The position numbers and the translations under genes were made by a program. Shown piece after piece: positions 45,055-53,804 of a DNA stretch of 64,000 nucleotides. Under the pieces are notes generated by a model. It was not told where the DNA came from, did not search any database, and saw only the letters and a program-made list of their open reading frames with translations. Origin of the DNA: an uncultured Clostridia bacterium. GTDB lineage: Bacteria; Bacillota; Clostridia; Oscillospirales; Oscillospiraceae. Each line of letters begins with the position of its first letter. Positions within the stretch are counted from its first letter, which is position 1. The DNA is taken from positions 1 through 64,000 of the forward strand of contig CALBGG010000088.1 in the NCBI GenBank assembly GCA_937893605.1, in the 5' to 3' direction.

Positions 45055-45554
45055 TGTCGGAGATTTTCAGCCAATGGCTGCACGCGGTCATATATACGGG
45101 CATCGTATGCTCAACAGCAATGCTGCTGACGCCCGAGGGCAGGGTGAAAAAGGCTTTGACCATCATCTGCGCCGTTGCAATGTGCGCAGCAATCGCTTCA
45201 CCGCTTGCCGAGCTTGACTTTGACGCGTATTCAAAGGCGATGGCGCATTATGAACTCGATGCCGGGAAATATATCGGTCGGGGCGAGGATTACAGCAAAA
45301 ATTTAAACCGCACTATCATAGAAGACAAATGCCGTGCATATATATTGGACAAAGCCGATGAAGTGGGTGCGGAGTTATCCGATGTTACCGTTACAGCACT
45401 GTGGAGCAGCGACGGCTACTGGTATCCGCACGAGGCCGAAATCATTTCCACGGCTACAGGCGAGCAGAAAAGCAGACTGTCCGACTATATCCAATCTCAG
45501 CTTGGAATAAGCATCGCTAATCAGAATTGGAGCAATGAAGCAAATGACCGATAA
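45054..45554 (+). CDS. spoIIIAF: Stage III sporulation protein AF
   Basis: 166 residues with two N-terminal membrane segments (AVIYTGIVCSTAMLL and TIICAVAMCAAIASPL) and a soluble C-terminal domain. GGGAGG at 45045-45050 is the ribosome site for ATG 45054; a longer reading frame from 44994 lies inside spoIIIAE and is rejected. The end overlaps spoIIIAG by 20 bases. Confidence 0.88.
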   Translation: MSEIFSQWLHAVIYTGIVCSTAMLLTPEGRVKKALTIICAVAMCAAIASPLAELDFDAYSKAMAHYELDAGKYIGRGEDYSKNLNRTIIEDKCRAYILDKADEVGAELSDVTVTALWSSDGYWYPHEAEIISTATGEQKSRLSDYIQSQLGISIANQNWSNEANDR

Positions 45555-45879
45555 ACTGAAAAACGGGCTTAATAAATTTAAATACCCTCTGCTTGCGCTC
45601 GTGCTTGGGCTTATTATAATGCTTATCCCGGTAGGCGGAACAAAATCGGCCGGCACCGATGCGCAGAGCGATGAGCAGCGCTTAACGGCAGTGCTCCGAA
45701 AATGCGACGGCGTCGGAAATGTGACGGTGCTGCTCTCAGAGACCGGAGCCGTCATCGTGTGTGACGGAGCGGATAACGCCGCCGTAAAGCTTTCTGTAGT
45801 AAAAGCCGTTGAGGCCTTCACGGGACTTTCCGGCGATAGCATTCAGGTAATCAAAACTGCGCCGAATATAGGAGGGTAA
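45535..45879 (+). CDS. spoIIIAG: Stage III sporulation protein AG, short form
   Basis: 114 residues: one membrane segment (YPLLALVLGLIIMLIPV) and a ring-building domain (LRKCDGVGNVTVLLSE, then VEAFTGLSGDSIQVIKT). Bacillus SpoIIIAG is about twice as long, with an inserted beta region that forms the large secretin-like ring. That insertion appears to be missing here, though the frame has no stop or shift. Start ATG 45535 or 45544. It is followed one base later by spoIIIAH. Confidence 0.85.
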   Translation: MKQMTDKLKNGLNKFKYPLLALVLGLIIMLIPVGGTKSAGTDAQSDEQRLTAVLRKCDGVGNVTVLLSETGAVIVCDGADNAAVKLSVVKAVEAFTGLSGDSIQVIKTAPNIGG

Positions 45880-45880
45880 A

Positions 45881-46420
45881 ATGAAGCATATTAAAAGAAA
45901 TGTAACTATTGCGGCGGTGCTGCTGCTCGTGTGCGCAGCGGTGTATCTTAACTGGTCGTACAACAACAAATGGGGAACGGCCGACCCCGCTATGGTAAAG
46001 GCCGAGGATGCTGCAATGAAGGCCGCAAATGAAGCCTATGAGGCTGCAAACACAAAAAGCTCAAACGGCTATTTTGCCGAGGCGCGTCTTAACCGGCAGG
46101 TATCGCGCGATGAAGCAATTAAGTTGCTCGAGGATGCCGTCAAGTCCGACACCGCCTCGCAGGAGACGATAGATTCCGCAATGACATCCATATCGGCTAT
46201 GGCAAACTACTCCATGAAGGAATCCCAGCTTGAAAATAAACTTCTGGCAAAGGATTTTTCAGACTGCGTCGTTTATATGAGCGATGACTCAATAACAGTA
46301 GCCGTGCCCGCCCCGAAGGACGGTCTCAGTGAGGCCGCCGTTGCCAGAATAACCGAGACAGTCACCTCCGAGACCTCATATACAGCGGCTCAGCTGAATG
46401 TAATTGAGGTTCCATCGTAA
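45881..46420 (+). CDS. spoIIIAH: Stage III sporulation protein AH
   Basis: 179 residues: N-terminal membrane segment (AAVLLLVCAAVYLNW), an alanine-rich linker, then the ring-building domain (FSDCVVYMSDDSITVAVPA). It pairs with SpoIIQ across the intermembrane space. AGGAGGG (45869-45875) is close to the ATG. A terminator directly follows the stop, closing the sipL-spoIIIA operon. Confidence 0.92.
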   Translation: MKHIKRNVTIAAVLLLVCAAVYLNWSYNNKWGTADPAMVKAEDAAMKAANEAYEAANTKSSNGYFAEARLNRQVSRDEAIKLLEDAVKSDTASQETIDSAMTSISAMANYSMKESQLENKLLAKDFSDCVVYMSDDSITVAVPAPKDGLSEAAVARITETVTSETSYTAAQLNVIEVPS

Positions 46421-46450
46421 AAAAAAAGACGGGATAAACCCGTCTTTTTT
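46421..46450 (+). terminator. Rho-independent terminator after spoIIIAH
   Basis: GACGGG / CCCGTC stem (46428-46433 with 46439-46444) with an ATAAA loop, flanked by A and T runs, so it may also work in reverse. It lies immediately after the spoIIIAH stop. Confidence 0.93.
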
Positions 46451-46471
46451 CTTTATTTTTGCCTTATGTTG

Positions 46472-46480
46472 TGGTACAAT
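46472..46480 (+). promoter_or_regulatory. Extended -10 promoter of the Asp23-nusB operon
   Basis: TGG followed directly by TACAAT at 46475-46480 forms an extended -10. The -35 region at 46452-46457 (TTTATT) is poor, so the extended motif probably carries the promoter. Confidence 0.5.
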
Positions 46481-46530
46481 ACTATGACAGAATTTTTGCA
46501 CCGTCGGTGCAGACACAACGGAGGCACATC

Positions 46531-46893
46531 ATGAGTGAAAATTACATTAGCTGCAAAGCCGAAAACGGCAGCATAAATATATCCGAGGAAGTTATTTCCG
46601 CAATGGTTCGCACGGCCGTAACAGAGGTTGAAGGCGTTGCCGCGATATCCAACACAACGACAGGCGAAATCGCGGAGCTTATCGGCATTAAGACCATGTC
46701 CAAGGGAATTACCGTTCAGATAATAGACGACACAGTAAAGGTCGATGTTATCATCCTCGTTCGCTACGGCTGCAATATCGTTAATGTCGCGCGCAACGTT
46801 CAGAACTCCGTCGGCGAGGTAGTTCAGGCTGTCACGGGTGTCGAGAAGGCCGAGATAAACGTTCACGTCTCGGGCGTTGCGTTTGAAAAGTAA
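46531..46893 (+). CDS. Asp23/Gls24 family envelope stress protein
   Basis: 120 residues. The family core is AVTEVEGVAAISNT and VKVDVIILVRYGCNIVNVARNVQ. Asp23 proteins localise at the membrane and affect the envelope stress response. CGGAGG (46520-46525) picks ATG 46531; an upstream extension is not supported. Position upstream of nusB is typical of Firmicutes. Confidence 0.92.
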   Translation: MSENYISCKAENGSINISEEVISAMVRTAVTEVEGVAAISNTTTGEIAELIGIKTMSKGITVQIIDDTVKVDVIILVRYGCNIVNVARNVQNSVGEVVQAVTGVEKAEINVHVSGVAFEK

Positions 46894-46911
46894 GATACGA
46901 GGTATTTGGAA

Positions 46912-47406
46912 ATGAAAAGAACTACCGCCAGAGAAATAGCGGTGCAGCTCAGCTTTTACGCATGCGCAAGCGAAAAGCCCGTTGACGAGCTGCTTGATCA
47001 GTTTTTCGGCAAAGAGTACTATGATACTCTCGCAGAGGAAAACGAGCTGTTTGCCGAGTACCCCGAAAAGAAGCAGCGCGAGTATATCTCGCGCCTTGTC
47101 AAGACTGTCTATGACTACCGTATTCAGACAGACAAGCTCATCGAAAAATACGCCCAGGGCTGGAAGCCGGAGCGAATGTCGAAAACAGCGATAGCTATCC
47201 TGCGCTGCGCAGTGAGCGAGATAATGTATATGGACGATATCCCGTCAGGCACTGCAATAAACGAGGCAATCGAGCTTGCAAAGGGCTATGATGAGCCGGA
47301 GACTGTGTCGTTTATAAACGGCATTCTCGGCGGCATAATGCGCGGAGAGCCTGCCGATACAGTAAGCTCCGAAGCGGTGGCTGAGGCTGTTACGGAGACG
47401 GTGTGA
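46912..47406 (+). CDS. nusB: Transcription antitermination factor NusB
   Basis: 164 residues. The start RTTAREIAVQLSFYA and the later RMSKTAIAILRCAVSEIMYMDDIPSGTAINEAIELAKGY are NusB signatures. It works in rRNA antitermination. GAGGT (46899-46903) favours ATG 46912, and a TTG two codons earlier is unlikely. The stop shares a base with xseA at 47406. Confidence 0.94.
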   Translation: MKRTTAREIAVQLSFYACASEKPVDELLDQFFGKEYYDTLAEENELFAEYPEKKQREYISRLVKTVYDYRIQTDKLIEKYAQGWKPERMSKTAIAILRCAVSEIMYMDDIPSGTAINEAIELAKGYDEPETVSFINGILGGIMRGEPADTVSSEAVAEAVTETV

Positions 47407-48620
47407 TGAATCAGGAGACCCTTACAGTATCCGAGCTTAACCAGATAATTAAAACGCTTATAGACGGCGAACCCACTCTTAGCAAGGTCTGTGTGCGCGG
47501 CGAATTATCAAACTACAAGATATATCCGTCGGGGCATCACTATTTTACGCTCAAGGATGCCGAGAGCAGTCTTCGCTGTGTTATGTTTAAAAGCAGTGCA
47601 TCCAAGCTGCGATTTCGTCCCGAAAGCGGAATGGGTGTCACTGCTTTTGGGCGTGTGTCGGTGTTTCCGCGCGACGGAGCATATCAGCTTTACTGCACCG
47701 ACCTCATTCCCGAGGGAACGGGCGATCTTCAGATAGCCTACGAGCAGCTTAAGGCAAAGCTTGCTGCCGAGGGATTGTTTGACCCGGCGCATAAAAAGCC
47801 GCTTCCGCAGTTTCCCGAAAAGATAGCCATCATAACCTCATCGGCAGGCGCGGCCGTTCACGATATGATCCGTATACTCGGCACTCGTTGGAGCATGACG
47901 AAGGTCGTTTTGCTGCCGGTTCGGGTCCAGGGCGTTGAAGCACCGCCGGAAATAGTCGGCGCAATACGCTATGCAAACCGCCACAAGGTCGCGGATCTCA
48001 TAATAACCGGCCGCGGCGGCGGCTCGATAGAGGATCTGTGGGCATTTAACGACGAGCGCGTTGCAAGGGCAATATATGAATCCGAGCTGCCTGTCATCTC
48101 TGCCGTCGGACACGAGCCGGATGTAACAATTGCCGACTATGTCGCCGATGTAAGAGCGTCGACCCCGTCAAACGCTGCGGAGATAGCCGTTCCCGACGAG
48201 GGCGAGATGCATGAGTATCTTATGAATATGAGCATTCGCCAAACGCAGGCCATGAAGAAAAGCCTCAATCGCATGAACACTCGACTCGACGATATAAAAA
48301 ACCGTCGTGTTCTGCAGGATCCAATGGCTTATGTAGATACAAAGCGCACGGAGCTTGACTATGTGCGCGGAAAGCTTATAGCTTCCGCGGAAAAGACAAA
48401 TGCGGCAAACCGGCACAAGTTTGTGGCGCTTGCCTCGGCACTCGATGCAATGAGCCCGCTTAAAGTGCTCGGCAGGGGATATGCGATTGCATCCGGGGAA
48501 AACGGCGAGCTTATAAAAAGCGTCAGCGATGTGAACGCAGGCGATAAGCTGAGCCTGAGCGTTTCTGACGGCCTTATAAAATGCACTGTAGATGAAAGTG
48601 AGGCAAATAGTAATGGCTAA
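47406..48620 (+). CDS. xseA: Exodeoxyribonuclease VII large subunit
   Basis: 404 residues. An N-terminal OB domain (TVSELNQIIKTLIDGEP...GELSNYK) is followed by the catalytic domain with TSSAGAAVHD, GRGGGSIEDLWAFN and SAVGHEPDVTI. It degrades single-stranded DNA with XseB. ATG 47406 overlaps the nusB stop by one base; xseB begins 8 bases before its end. Confidence 0.95.
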   Translation: MNQETLTVSELNQIIKTLIDGEPTLSKVCVRGELSNYKIYPSGHHYFTLKDAESSLRCVMFKSSASKLRFRPESGMGVTAFGRVSVFPRDGAYQLYCTDLIPEGTGDLQIAYEQLKAKLAAEGLFDPAHKKPLPQFPEKIAIITSSAGAAVHDMIRILGTRWSMTKVVLLPVRVQGVEAPPEIVGAIRYANRHKVADLIITGRGGGSIEDLWAFNDERVARAIYESELPVISAVGHEPDVTIADYVADVRASTPSNAAEIAVPDEGEMHEYLMNMSIRQTQAMKKSLNRMNTRLDDIKNRRVLQDPMAYVDTKRTELDYVRGKLIASAEKTNAANRHKFVALASALDAMSPLKVLGRGYAIASGENGELIKSVSDVNAGDKLSLSVSDGLIKCTVDESEANSNG

Positions 48621-48840
48621 GGAAAAACCAAGCTTTGAGGAGTCGATAAAACGGCTTGACGAGATCGTAAAGCAGCTTGAGCGCGGCGATGCTCCGCTGA
48701 GCGAATCGCTCAAGCTTTTTGAGGAGGGCACCGCTCTCATATCTAATTGCGACACTCTGCTCAGCGAGGCTGAACAAAAGGTAGTAAAGCTCAGAAAAGG
48801 GCAGGACGGTGAGCCGGAAGAGCTCCCCTTTGGTGAATGA
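48613..48840 (+). CDS. xseB: Exodeoxyribonuclease VII small subunit
   Basis: 75 residues with the XseB signature FEESIKRLDEIVKQLERGDAPLSESLKLFEEG and an acidic tail. GAGG (48600-48603) precedes ATG 48613. It is followed 1 base after the stop by ispA. Confidence 0.93.
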   Translation: MAKEKPSFEESIKRLDEIVKQLERGDAPLSESLKLFEEGTALISNCDTLLSEAEQKVVKLRKGQDGEPEELPFGE

Positions 48841-48841
48841 C

Positions 48842-49708
48842 ATGACTGCAAACGAATACAAAAATCTTGTAGATGCAAAGCTTGCAGAGTATTTTGTTCC
48901 CTCGGGGCTGAGCTATGACGGTCTTCTTGAATCCATGCACTACAGCCTGACGGCCGGCGGCAAGCGTATTCGCCCCATACTTGTTTTGGAATTCTGCCGC
49001 ATTTCCGGCGGTGACATCGAGAAAGCGCTGCCTGTTGCCTGCGCCATTGAAATGCTGCACACATACAGCCTTATCCACGATGATCTTCCATGCATGGATA
49101 ATGATGATCTGCGCCGCGGCAAGCCGACGAATCACATTGTTTACGGCGAATGCACGGCGACGCTTGCAGGCGACGCTCTTCAGGCCGAGGCCTTCGGTAC
49201 GATAGCGCGCAGCTCTCTTTCCGCAGAGGCGAGGGCAAATTGTGTTGAGATACTTGCCGACGCTGTAGGCAGCGACGGAATGTGCGCGGGGCAGTATCTT
49301 GATATGATAGGAGAGAGCAAGATTCTTTCCGAGGATGAGCTTAATGATATAAACTCACGCAAGACCGGCGCGCTTCTCATAGCGGCATGCCGCATGGGTG
49401 TTGCAGCTGCCGGCGGAAACGAGGCGATGCTTGAAGCCGCCGCTCAATACGGAGCTTGCATCGGCGCGGCATTCCAGATCCGCGACGATATTTTGGACGT
49501 TATCAGCACCAGTGAGGAGCTCGGTAAGCCAGTCGGATCGGACGCCCAGGAGCATAAGAACACTTATATGGCTCTGCTTGGTGAAGAAAAGTGCATGCAG
49601 ATGATCGAAAAGCTCACGGATGCGGCCAAAAATTCTCTCACCGGCGCGTTTGAGGACACTGAATTTCTCTGTGAGCTTGCCGATTCCATGGTAAAAAGAA
49701 AGAATTGA
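48842..49708 (+). CDS. ispA: Farnesyl diphosphate synthase (polyprenyl synthetase)
   Basis: 288 residues. The first aspartate-rich motif is D80-D-L-P-C-M-D86 (DDxxxxD type), with GGKRIRP before and a second DDILD near residue 222. It makes farnesyl diphosphate, using products of the MEP pathway, and so links to dxs, ispD, ispF and ispH in this window. ATG 48842 is just after xseB; a terminator follows the stop. Confidence 0.94.
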   Translation: MTANEYKNLVDAKLAEYFVPSGLSYDGLLESMHYSLTAGGKRIRPILVLEFCRISGGDIEKALPVACAIEMLHTYSLIHDDLPCMDNDDLRRGKPTNHIVYGECTATLAGDALQAEAFGTIARSSLSAEARANCVEILADAVGSDGMCAGQYLDMIGESKILSEDELNDINSRKTGALLIAACRMGVAAAGGNEAMLEAAAQYGACIGAAFQIRDDILDVISTSEELGKPVGSDAQEHKNTYMALLGEEKCMQMIEKLTDAAKNSLTGAFEDTEFLCELADSMVKRKN

Positions 49709-49723
49709 AGTGAATAATCTGTA

Positions 49724-49766
49724 AAACCGCGGTGAATATCTATTGTAATATTCGCCGCGGTTTGTT
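49724..49766 (+). terminator. Terminator after ispA
   Basis: A 16-bp stem (49724-49739 with 49748-49763, one G-U pair) with an 8-base loop; T-rich TTTGTTATTATA follows. The 3' arm also carries the dxs promoter -35 region. Confidence 0.8.
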
Positions 49767-49771
49767 ATTAT
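49743..49771 (+). promoter_or_regulatory. Promoter of dxs, embedded in the ispA terminator
   Basis: TTGTAA (49743-49748) and TATTAT (49766-49771) with 17-base spacing. Both boxes overlap or flank the terminator stem, an economical arrangement that leaves a leader of about 40 bases before the dxs TTG start. Confidence 0.5.
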
Positions 49772-49819
49772 ACATTATAGCACATTTTGCGAATATTTAA
49801 TTAATTCTGAGGTATTGTT

Positions 49820-51664
49820 TTGAATATTTTGAATAAAGTCAATTCCTCTAATGATATAAAGCGTCTGAGTAAGAGCGATCTCCCCCGGCTATGCAGCGAG
49901 CTGCGCGAGTTTATAATCGACAATGTTTCAAAAACGGGCGGGCACCTTGCATCCAATTTGGGCACGGTCGAGCTCACGGTCGCGCTGCACAGAGTCTACG
50001 ACAGCGCAGCCGACAGAATTGTATTCGATGTGGGGCATCAAAGCTATGCTCATAAGATAATTACCGGAAGGCGCGATGCCTTCGGAACGCTGCGCTGCTA
50101 CGGCGGGCTTTCCGGCTTTCCGAAGCCTTACGAGGCTGATGACGACGCTTTTATAGCAGGTCACGCATCGAACTCCGTTTCAGTTGCGCTCGGAATGGCA
50201 AGGGCGCGAACCATAAAGGGCGAAAACTACAGTGTGTGCGCCGTTATAGGCGACGGTGCGCTCACAGGCGGCCTTGCATACGAAGGACTTGCCAACGTCG
50301 GCGGCAGCAGCGAGCCTATGGTCATTATTCTAAATGACAACGGCATGAGCATAAACGGAAACGTCGGCGGTATGGCGAAGCTTTTGTCCAAAGAGCGTGT
50401 AAAGCCTGGATATATTAATTTTAAGCGCTGGTACAGGCAGGCCGTAAGCGGTATGGATGGTCTTTATAATTTAAGCCACAAGATGAAAGAGGCGCTAAAA
50501 AAGTCATTACTTCCGTCCAACATGTTTGACGCTATGGGCATATACTATCTCGGTCCTGTTGACGGGCATGATGTCGACCAGCTTGAGACCGTTATCCGAT
50601 GGGCCAAAGAGATGAATATGCCTGTTCTTGTGCATGTTATAAGCAAGAAGGGCAAGGGCTGCAAATATGCTGAGGAGCACCCGGAAAAATACCACGGCGT
50701 CGGTAAATTTGACCCTGCCACAGGCAAGATTCAGGAGGCAAAGCCTGATTTTTCATCTGTTTTCGGAAAGAAGCTCACTCAGCTCGCGGAGGTAAATCAC
50801 GATATTGTCGCCATAACGGCCGCCATGTGCGCGGGAACCGGGCTTACAGAGTTTGCGGAACGCTTTCAAAACCGCTTTTTTGATGTAGGAATAGCCGAGG
50901 AGCACGCGGTCGCAATGGCTGCCGGCATGGCAAAGCAAGCACTCACGCCGGTCGTAGCAATATATTCGGGCTTTCTCCAGCGCGCGTATGATATGCTCAT
51001 ACACGATGTCTCGCTTCAGGATCTGCACGTTGTGTTCTGCGTTGACAGAGCAGGGCTTGTAGGCAACGACGGCGAAACTCACCACGGCGCGTTTGATATA
51101 AGCTATCTGCGCTCCGTACCCCATATGCAGGTGCTGTGTCCTGCAAGCTTTGCCGAGCTCGAATCCATGCTCGACGAGGCAATAAACCGCATGTCCGGCC
51201 CAGTAGCCGTTCGATATCCGCGCGGCGGAGAGGGCAGATATAAAGACTGTATGTGCGACGGCTGCGTTAAGCTGCGCAGCGGAGGCGATATTACGATTGC
51301 CGCTTACGGAACTGATATTAATATCGCGCTTGACACGGCGGAAAAGCTTGCCGATAAGGGCATACACGCCGATGTATTCAAGCTTTCACGGCTGAATAGC
51401 CGTTATTACGGCGATATAATCGCGTCTATGCGGAAAACAGGCTATTTTCTCATGAGTGAGCAGGTTTGCCAAAGCGGCTGCATAGCAGATGAGATACTTG
51501 CCTGTGCAGAGCGCGGCGGCGTTAAGATAAGCGCCGCGTATACTCCGAATCTCGGCAGCGGCATCGTCGTTCAGGGAACGGTGCCGGAGCTTATTGCTCA
51601 TTGCGGCCTTGACGCAAACAGTCTTGCCAATGAAGCCGAAAAGCTGATCAGGGGTGAAAAATGA
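49820..51664 (+). CDS. dxs: 1-deoxy-D-xylulose-5-phosphate synthase
   Basis: 614 residues. Entry enzyme of the MEP pathway, thiamine-diphosphate dependent. The TPP motif GDGALTGGLAYEGLAN...ILNDN and the catalytic HVISKKGKGCKYAE, then HHGAFDISYL and VRYPRGGEG near the end, are typical. TTG 49820 is used, 6 bases after GAGGT (49809-49813). Nearby ispA shares the pathway. The stop overlaps tlyA by 4 bases. Confidence 0.95.
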   Translation: MNILNKVNSSNDIKRLSKSDLPRLCSELREFIIDNVSKTGGHLASNLGTVELTVALHRVYDSAADRIVFDVGHQSYAHKIITGRRDAFGTLRCYGGLSGFPKPYEADDDAFIAGHASNSVSVALGMARARTIKGENYSVCAVIGDGALTGGLAYEGLANVGGSSEPMVIILNDNGMSINGNVGGMAKLLSKERVKPGYINFKRWYRQAVSGMDGLYNLSHKMKEALKKSLLPSNMFDAMGIYYLGPVDGHDVDQLETVIRWAKEMNMPVLVHVISKKGKGCKYAEEHPEKYHGVGKFDPATGKIQEAKPDFSSVFGKKLTQLAEVNHDIVAITAAMCAGTGLTEFAERFQNRFFDVGIAEEHAVAMAAGMAKQALTPVVAIYSGFLQRAYDMLIHDVSLQDLHVVFCVDRAGLVGNDGETHHGAFDISYLRSVPHMQVLCPASFAELESMLDEAINRMSGPVAVRYPRGGEGRYKDCMCDGCVKLRSGGDITIAAYGTDINIALDTAEKLADKGIHADVFKLSRLNSRYYGDIIASMRKTGYFLMSEQVCQSGCIADEILACAERGGVKISAAYTPNLGSGIVVQGTVPELIAHCGLDANSLANEAEKLIRGEK

Positions 51665-52455
51665 AAAAAATCAGACTCGATCAGCTCGTTTTTGATCTCG
51701 GACTGACGGAGAGCAGAGAAAGAGCAAAAACGACAATAATGAGCGGCCTTGTTTTTGTCGACGGGCAGCGTGCGGACAAACCCGGAATGCAGGTGTCGCC
51801 CGACGCAGATGTCGAGGTCAGAGGCGCGGCGCTTCCGTATGTCAGCCGCGGCGGATTTAAGCTTGAAAAGGCACTCAAGGTTTTCCCCGCAGACCCGACA
51901 GATAAGGTCTGTATCGACTGCGGCGCGTCTACCGGCGGCTTTACCGATGTTCTCCTGAAAAACGGTGCGAAGAAGGTATACTCCGTCGACGTTGGATACG
52001 GACAGCTTGCGTGGAGTCTCAGACAGGACGAGCGTGTCATAAATATGGAGCGCACTAATATCCGCTATATAAGCTCTGAGCAGATACCTGAGCCGATCGA
52101 CTTGGCGGTGATGGATCTGTCGTTTATATCAGTTAAGCTCGTACTTCCGGCGGTGTGCTCACTGCTGAAAGGTGGCGGTGAGCTTATCTGCCTTATAAAG
52201 CCTCAGTTTGAGGCCGGAAGGGAAGAAGTCGGCAAAAAGGGCGTCGTACGCGACAAAAACGTACACCTTGCCGTAATTGCGAATGTTTTGGACTTTGCTC
52301 CAAGCGTCGGTATGACAGTCATGGGACTTGATTTTTCGCCCATAAAAGGCCCGGAGGGCAATAGGGAATATCTGTGCTATATGAAAAAAGGTATATTTGA
52401 TCCCCCTATTATAGATGCGCAGGCTGTCGTTGACGCCTCGCATGAAAAATTGTGA
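51661..52455 (+). CDS. tlyA: TlyA family rRNA (cytidine-2'-O)-methyltransferase
   Basis: 264 residues. An N-terminal S4 domain (RLDQLVFDLGLTESRERAKT) is joined to an FtsJ-like methyltransferase with CIDCGASTGGFTDVLL and VMDLSFISVKLVLP. The family methylates rRNA; older names call it hemolysin A. The ATG is embedded in the dxs stop. nadK begins 7 bases after its end, which is the usual order dxs-tlyA-nadK-argR-recN. Confidence 0.93.
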   Translation: MKKIRLDQLVFDLGLTESRERAKTTIMSGLVFVDGQRADKPGMQVSPDADVEVRGAALPYVSRGGFKLEKALKVFPADPTDKVCIDCGASTGGFTDVLLKNGAKKVYSVDVGYGQLAWSLRQDERVINMERTNIRYISSEQIPEPIDLAVMDLSFISVKLVLPAVCSLLKGGGELICLIKPQFEAGREEVGKKGVVRDKNVHLAVIANVLDFAPSVGMTVMGLDFSPIKGPEGNREYLCYMKKGIFDPPIIDAQAVVDASHEKL

Positions 52456-52462
52456 GGTTAAA

Positions 52463-53329
52463 ATGGCTAAACCTATTGTTTTGTGCCCAAACCCTTATCG
52501 GGATTGCGGCCTTGAGCTTACAAAAAAGGCAAGAGACATACTGCTTGTAAATGGATATAAGGTCGCCATATGTCCCGTGTTCGGCGCGCATGACGCCTCG
52601 GTCATCCCCGGCGACGTTGAGCTTACCGCGTGGAGCGCCGTTGCGGACAGAGCCGCGCTGTTTATCATCATAGGCGGCGACGGCACTATTCTCCACACCG
52701 CGAGATATCTGAACCATACCGAAATACCGATGCTGGGCGTTAACCTCGGAACAAAGGGCTTCATGGCTTCGCTCGAACCCGAAGACTTGGAGCTTATTCT
52801 TGATGCCGCGGCAGGTAATTACTCGTCAAGCTTAAGAATGATGATAGATGTCGAGCTCATCCGAAACGGCGAGGTTATATATAAAGACGTCGGCCTTAAC
52901 GACGCTGTTATCCACGGAATGGGCGACTGCATAAAGCTCACCGCCTGGTGCGATGACGAGCGAATTATGAGCTATTCCGGCGATGGGATAATCGTCTCAA
53001 CCCCAACGGGGTCTACAGGATACTCAATGTCCGCAGGCGGACCTATAGTCGAACCGGAGGCCAAGAATTTCATCATATCGCCGATCTGCGCACATTATAT
53101 CGGCTCAAGAAGCTTTGTGCTTTCACCTTATCATACGATAGCCGTAAAGGCCGAGAAGCTGCACGACAGGCGCGCATATGTATCTGTCGACGGAACCGAC
53201 GGCTTTGAGCTTGCAAATGAAGATATAGTCGTAGTTCGCAATTCGGCAAGGATAGCCAATCTTATATATCTCGGTGAACGCAGCTTTTATGATTCCACAT
53301 TTGATAAACTGCAATACAGAGTTGACTGA
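52463..53329 (+). CDS. nadK: NAD kinase
   Basis: 288 residues. The GGDGT motif is at residues 71-75, and the family phrase STPTGSTGYSMSAGGPIVEPE follows. It phosphorylates NAD to NADP. GAGGT (52454-52458) leads ATG 52463; a longer reading frame starting at 52415 overlaps tlyA and is rejected. argR follows after 14 bases. Confidence 0.95.
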   Translation: MAKPIVLCPNPYRDCGLELTKKARDILLVNGYKVAICPVFGAHDASVIPGDVELTAWSAVADRAALFIIIGGDGTILHTARYLNHTEIPMLGVNLGTKGFMASLEPEDLELILDAAAGNYSSSLRMMIDVELIRNGEVIYKDVGLNDAVIHGMGDCIKLTAWCDDERIMSYSGDGIIVSTPTGSTGYSMSAGGPIVEPEAKNFIISPICAHYIGSRSFVLSPYHTIAVKAEKLHDRRAYVSVDGTDGFELANEDIVVVRNSARIANLIYLGERSFYDSTFDKLQYRVD

Positions 53330-53343
53330 AAGGGGACACTCAG

Positions 53344-53793
53344 TTGAAAGATTCAAGACAAAGCGTTATTCTCCAAATAATCTCGAGCCGGGAGATAGAG
53401 ACTCAGGCGCAGCTTATTCAGGCGCTCTCCGAGCACGGCATCTCCAGCACTCAGGCAACGCTTTCAAGAGATATAAAACAGCTGCATCTCGTAAAGGAGC
53501 TTGGCAGCAACGGCAAATATCACTATGCCGTCAGCGGTAAATCACGCAATAATGACAGAGATATGCGCCTGCGCAAGATATTCCGCGAAAGCGTTACATC
53601 CTACGCAGTAGCACAGAATATCATCGTCATAAAAACCCTGCCAGGTCTTGCGTCGGCAGCATGCTCGACACTCGACTCTATGCACATCGAAACTCTTGCC
53701 GGCACTCTCGCCGGTGACGATACCGCGTTTTTGGCAATGAAAGATAATGAGGCAGCGGAACAGTTCTGCCATGAGATAGATGAAATGCTTTAA
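53344..53793 (+). CDS. argR: Arginine repressor ArgR
   Basis: 149 residues. The winged helix (REIETQAQLIQALSEHG...STQATLSRDIKQLHLVK) binds ARG boxes; the C-terminal core has GTLAGDDT, which binds arginine. It starts at TTG 53344, 8 bases after AGGGG (53331-53335). It lies between nadK and recN in the standard Firmicutes order, with no arginine-biosynthesis gene in the window. Confidence 0.94.
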   Translation: MKDSRQSVILQIISSREIETQAQLIQALSEHGISSTQATLSRDIKQLHLVKELGSNGKYHYAVSGKSRNNDRDMRLRKIFRESVTSYAVAQNIIVIKTLPGLASAACSTLDSMHIETLAGTLAGDDTAFLAMKDNEAAEQFCHEIDEML

Positions 53794-53804
53794 AGAGGTT
53801 TTAT

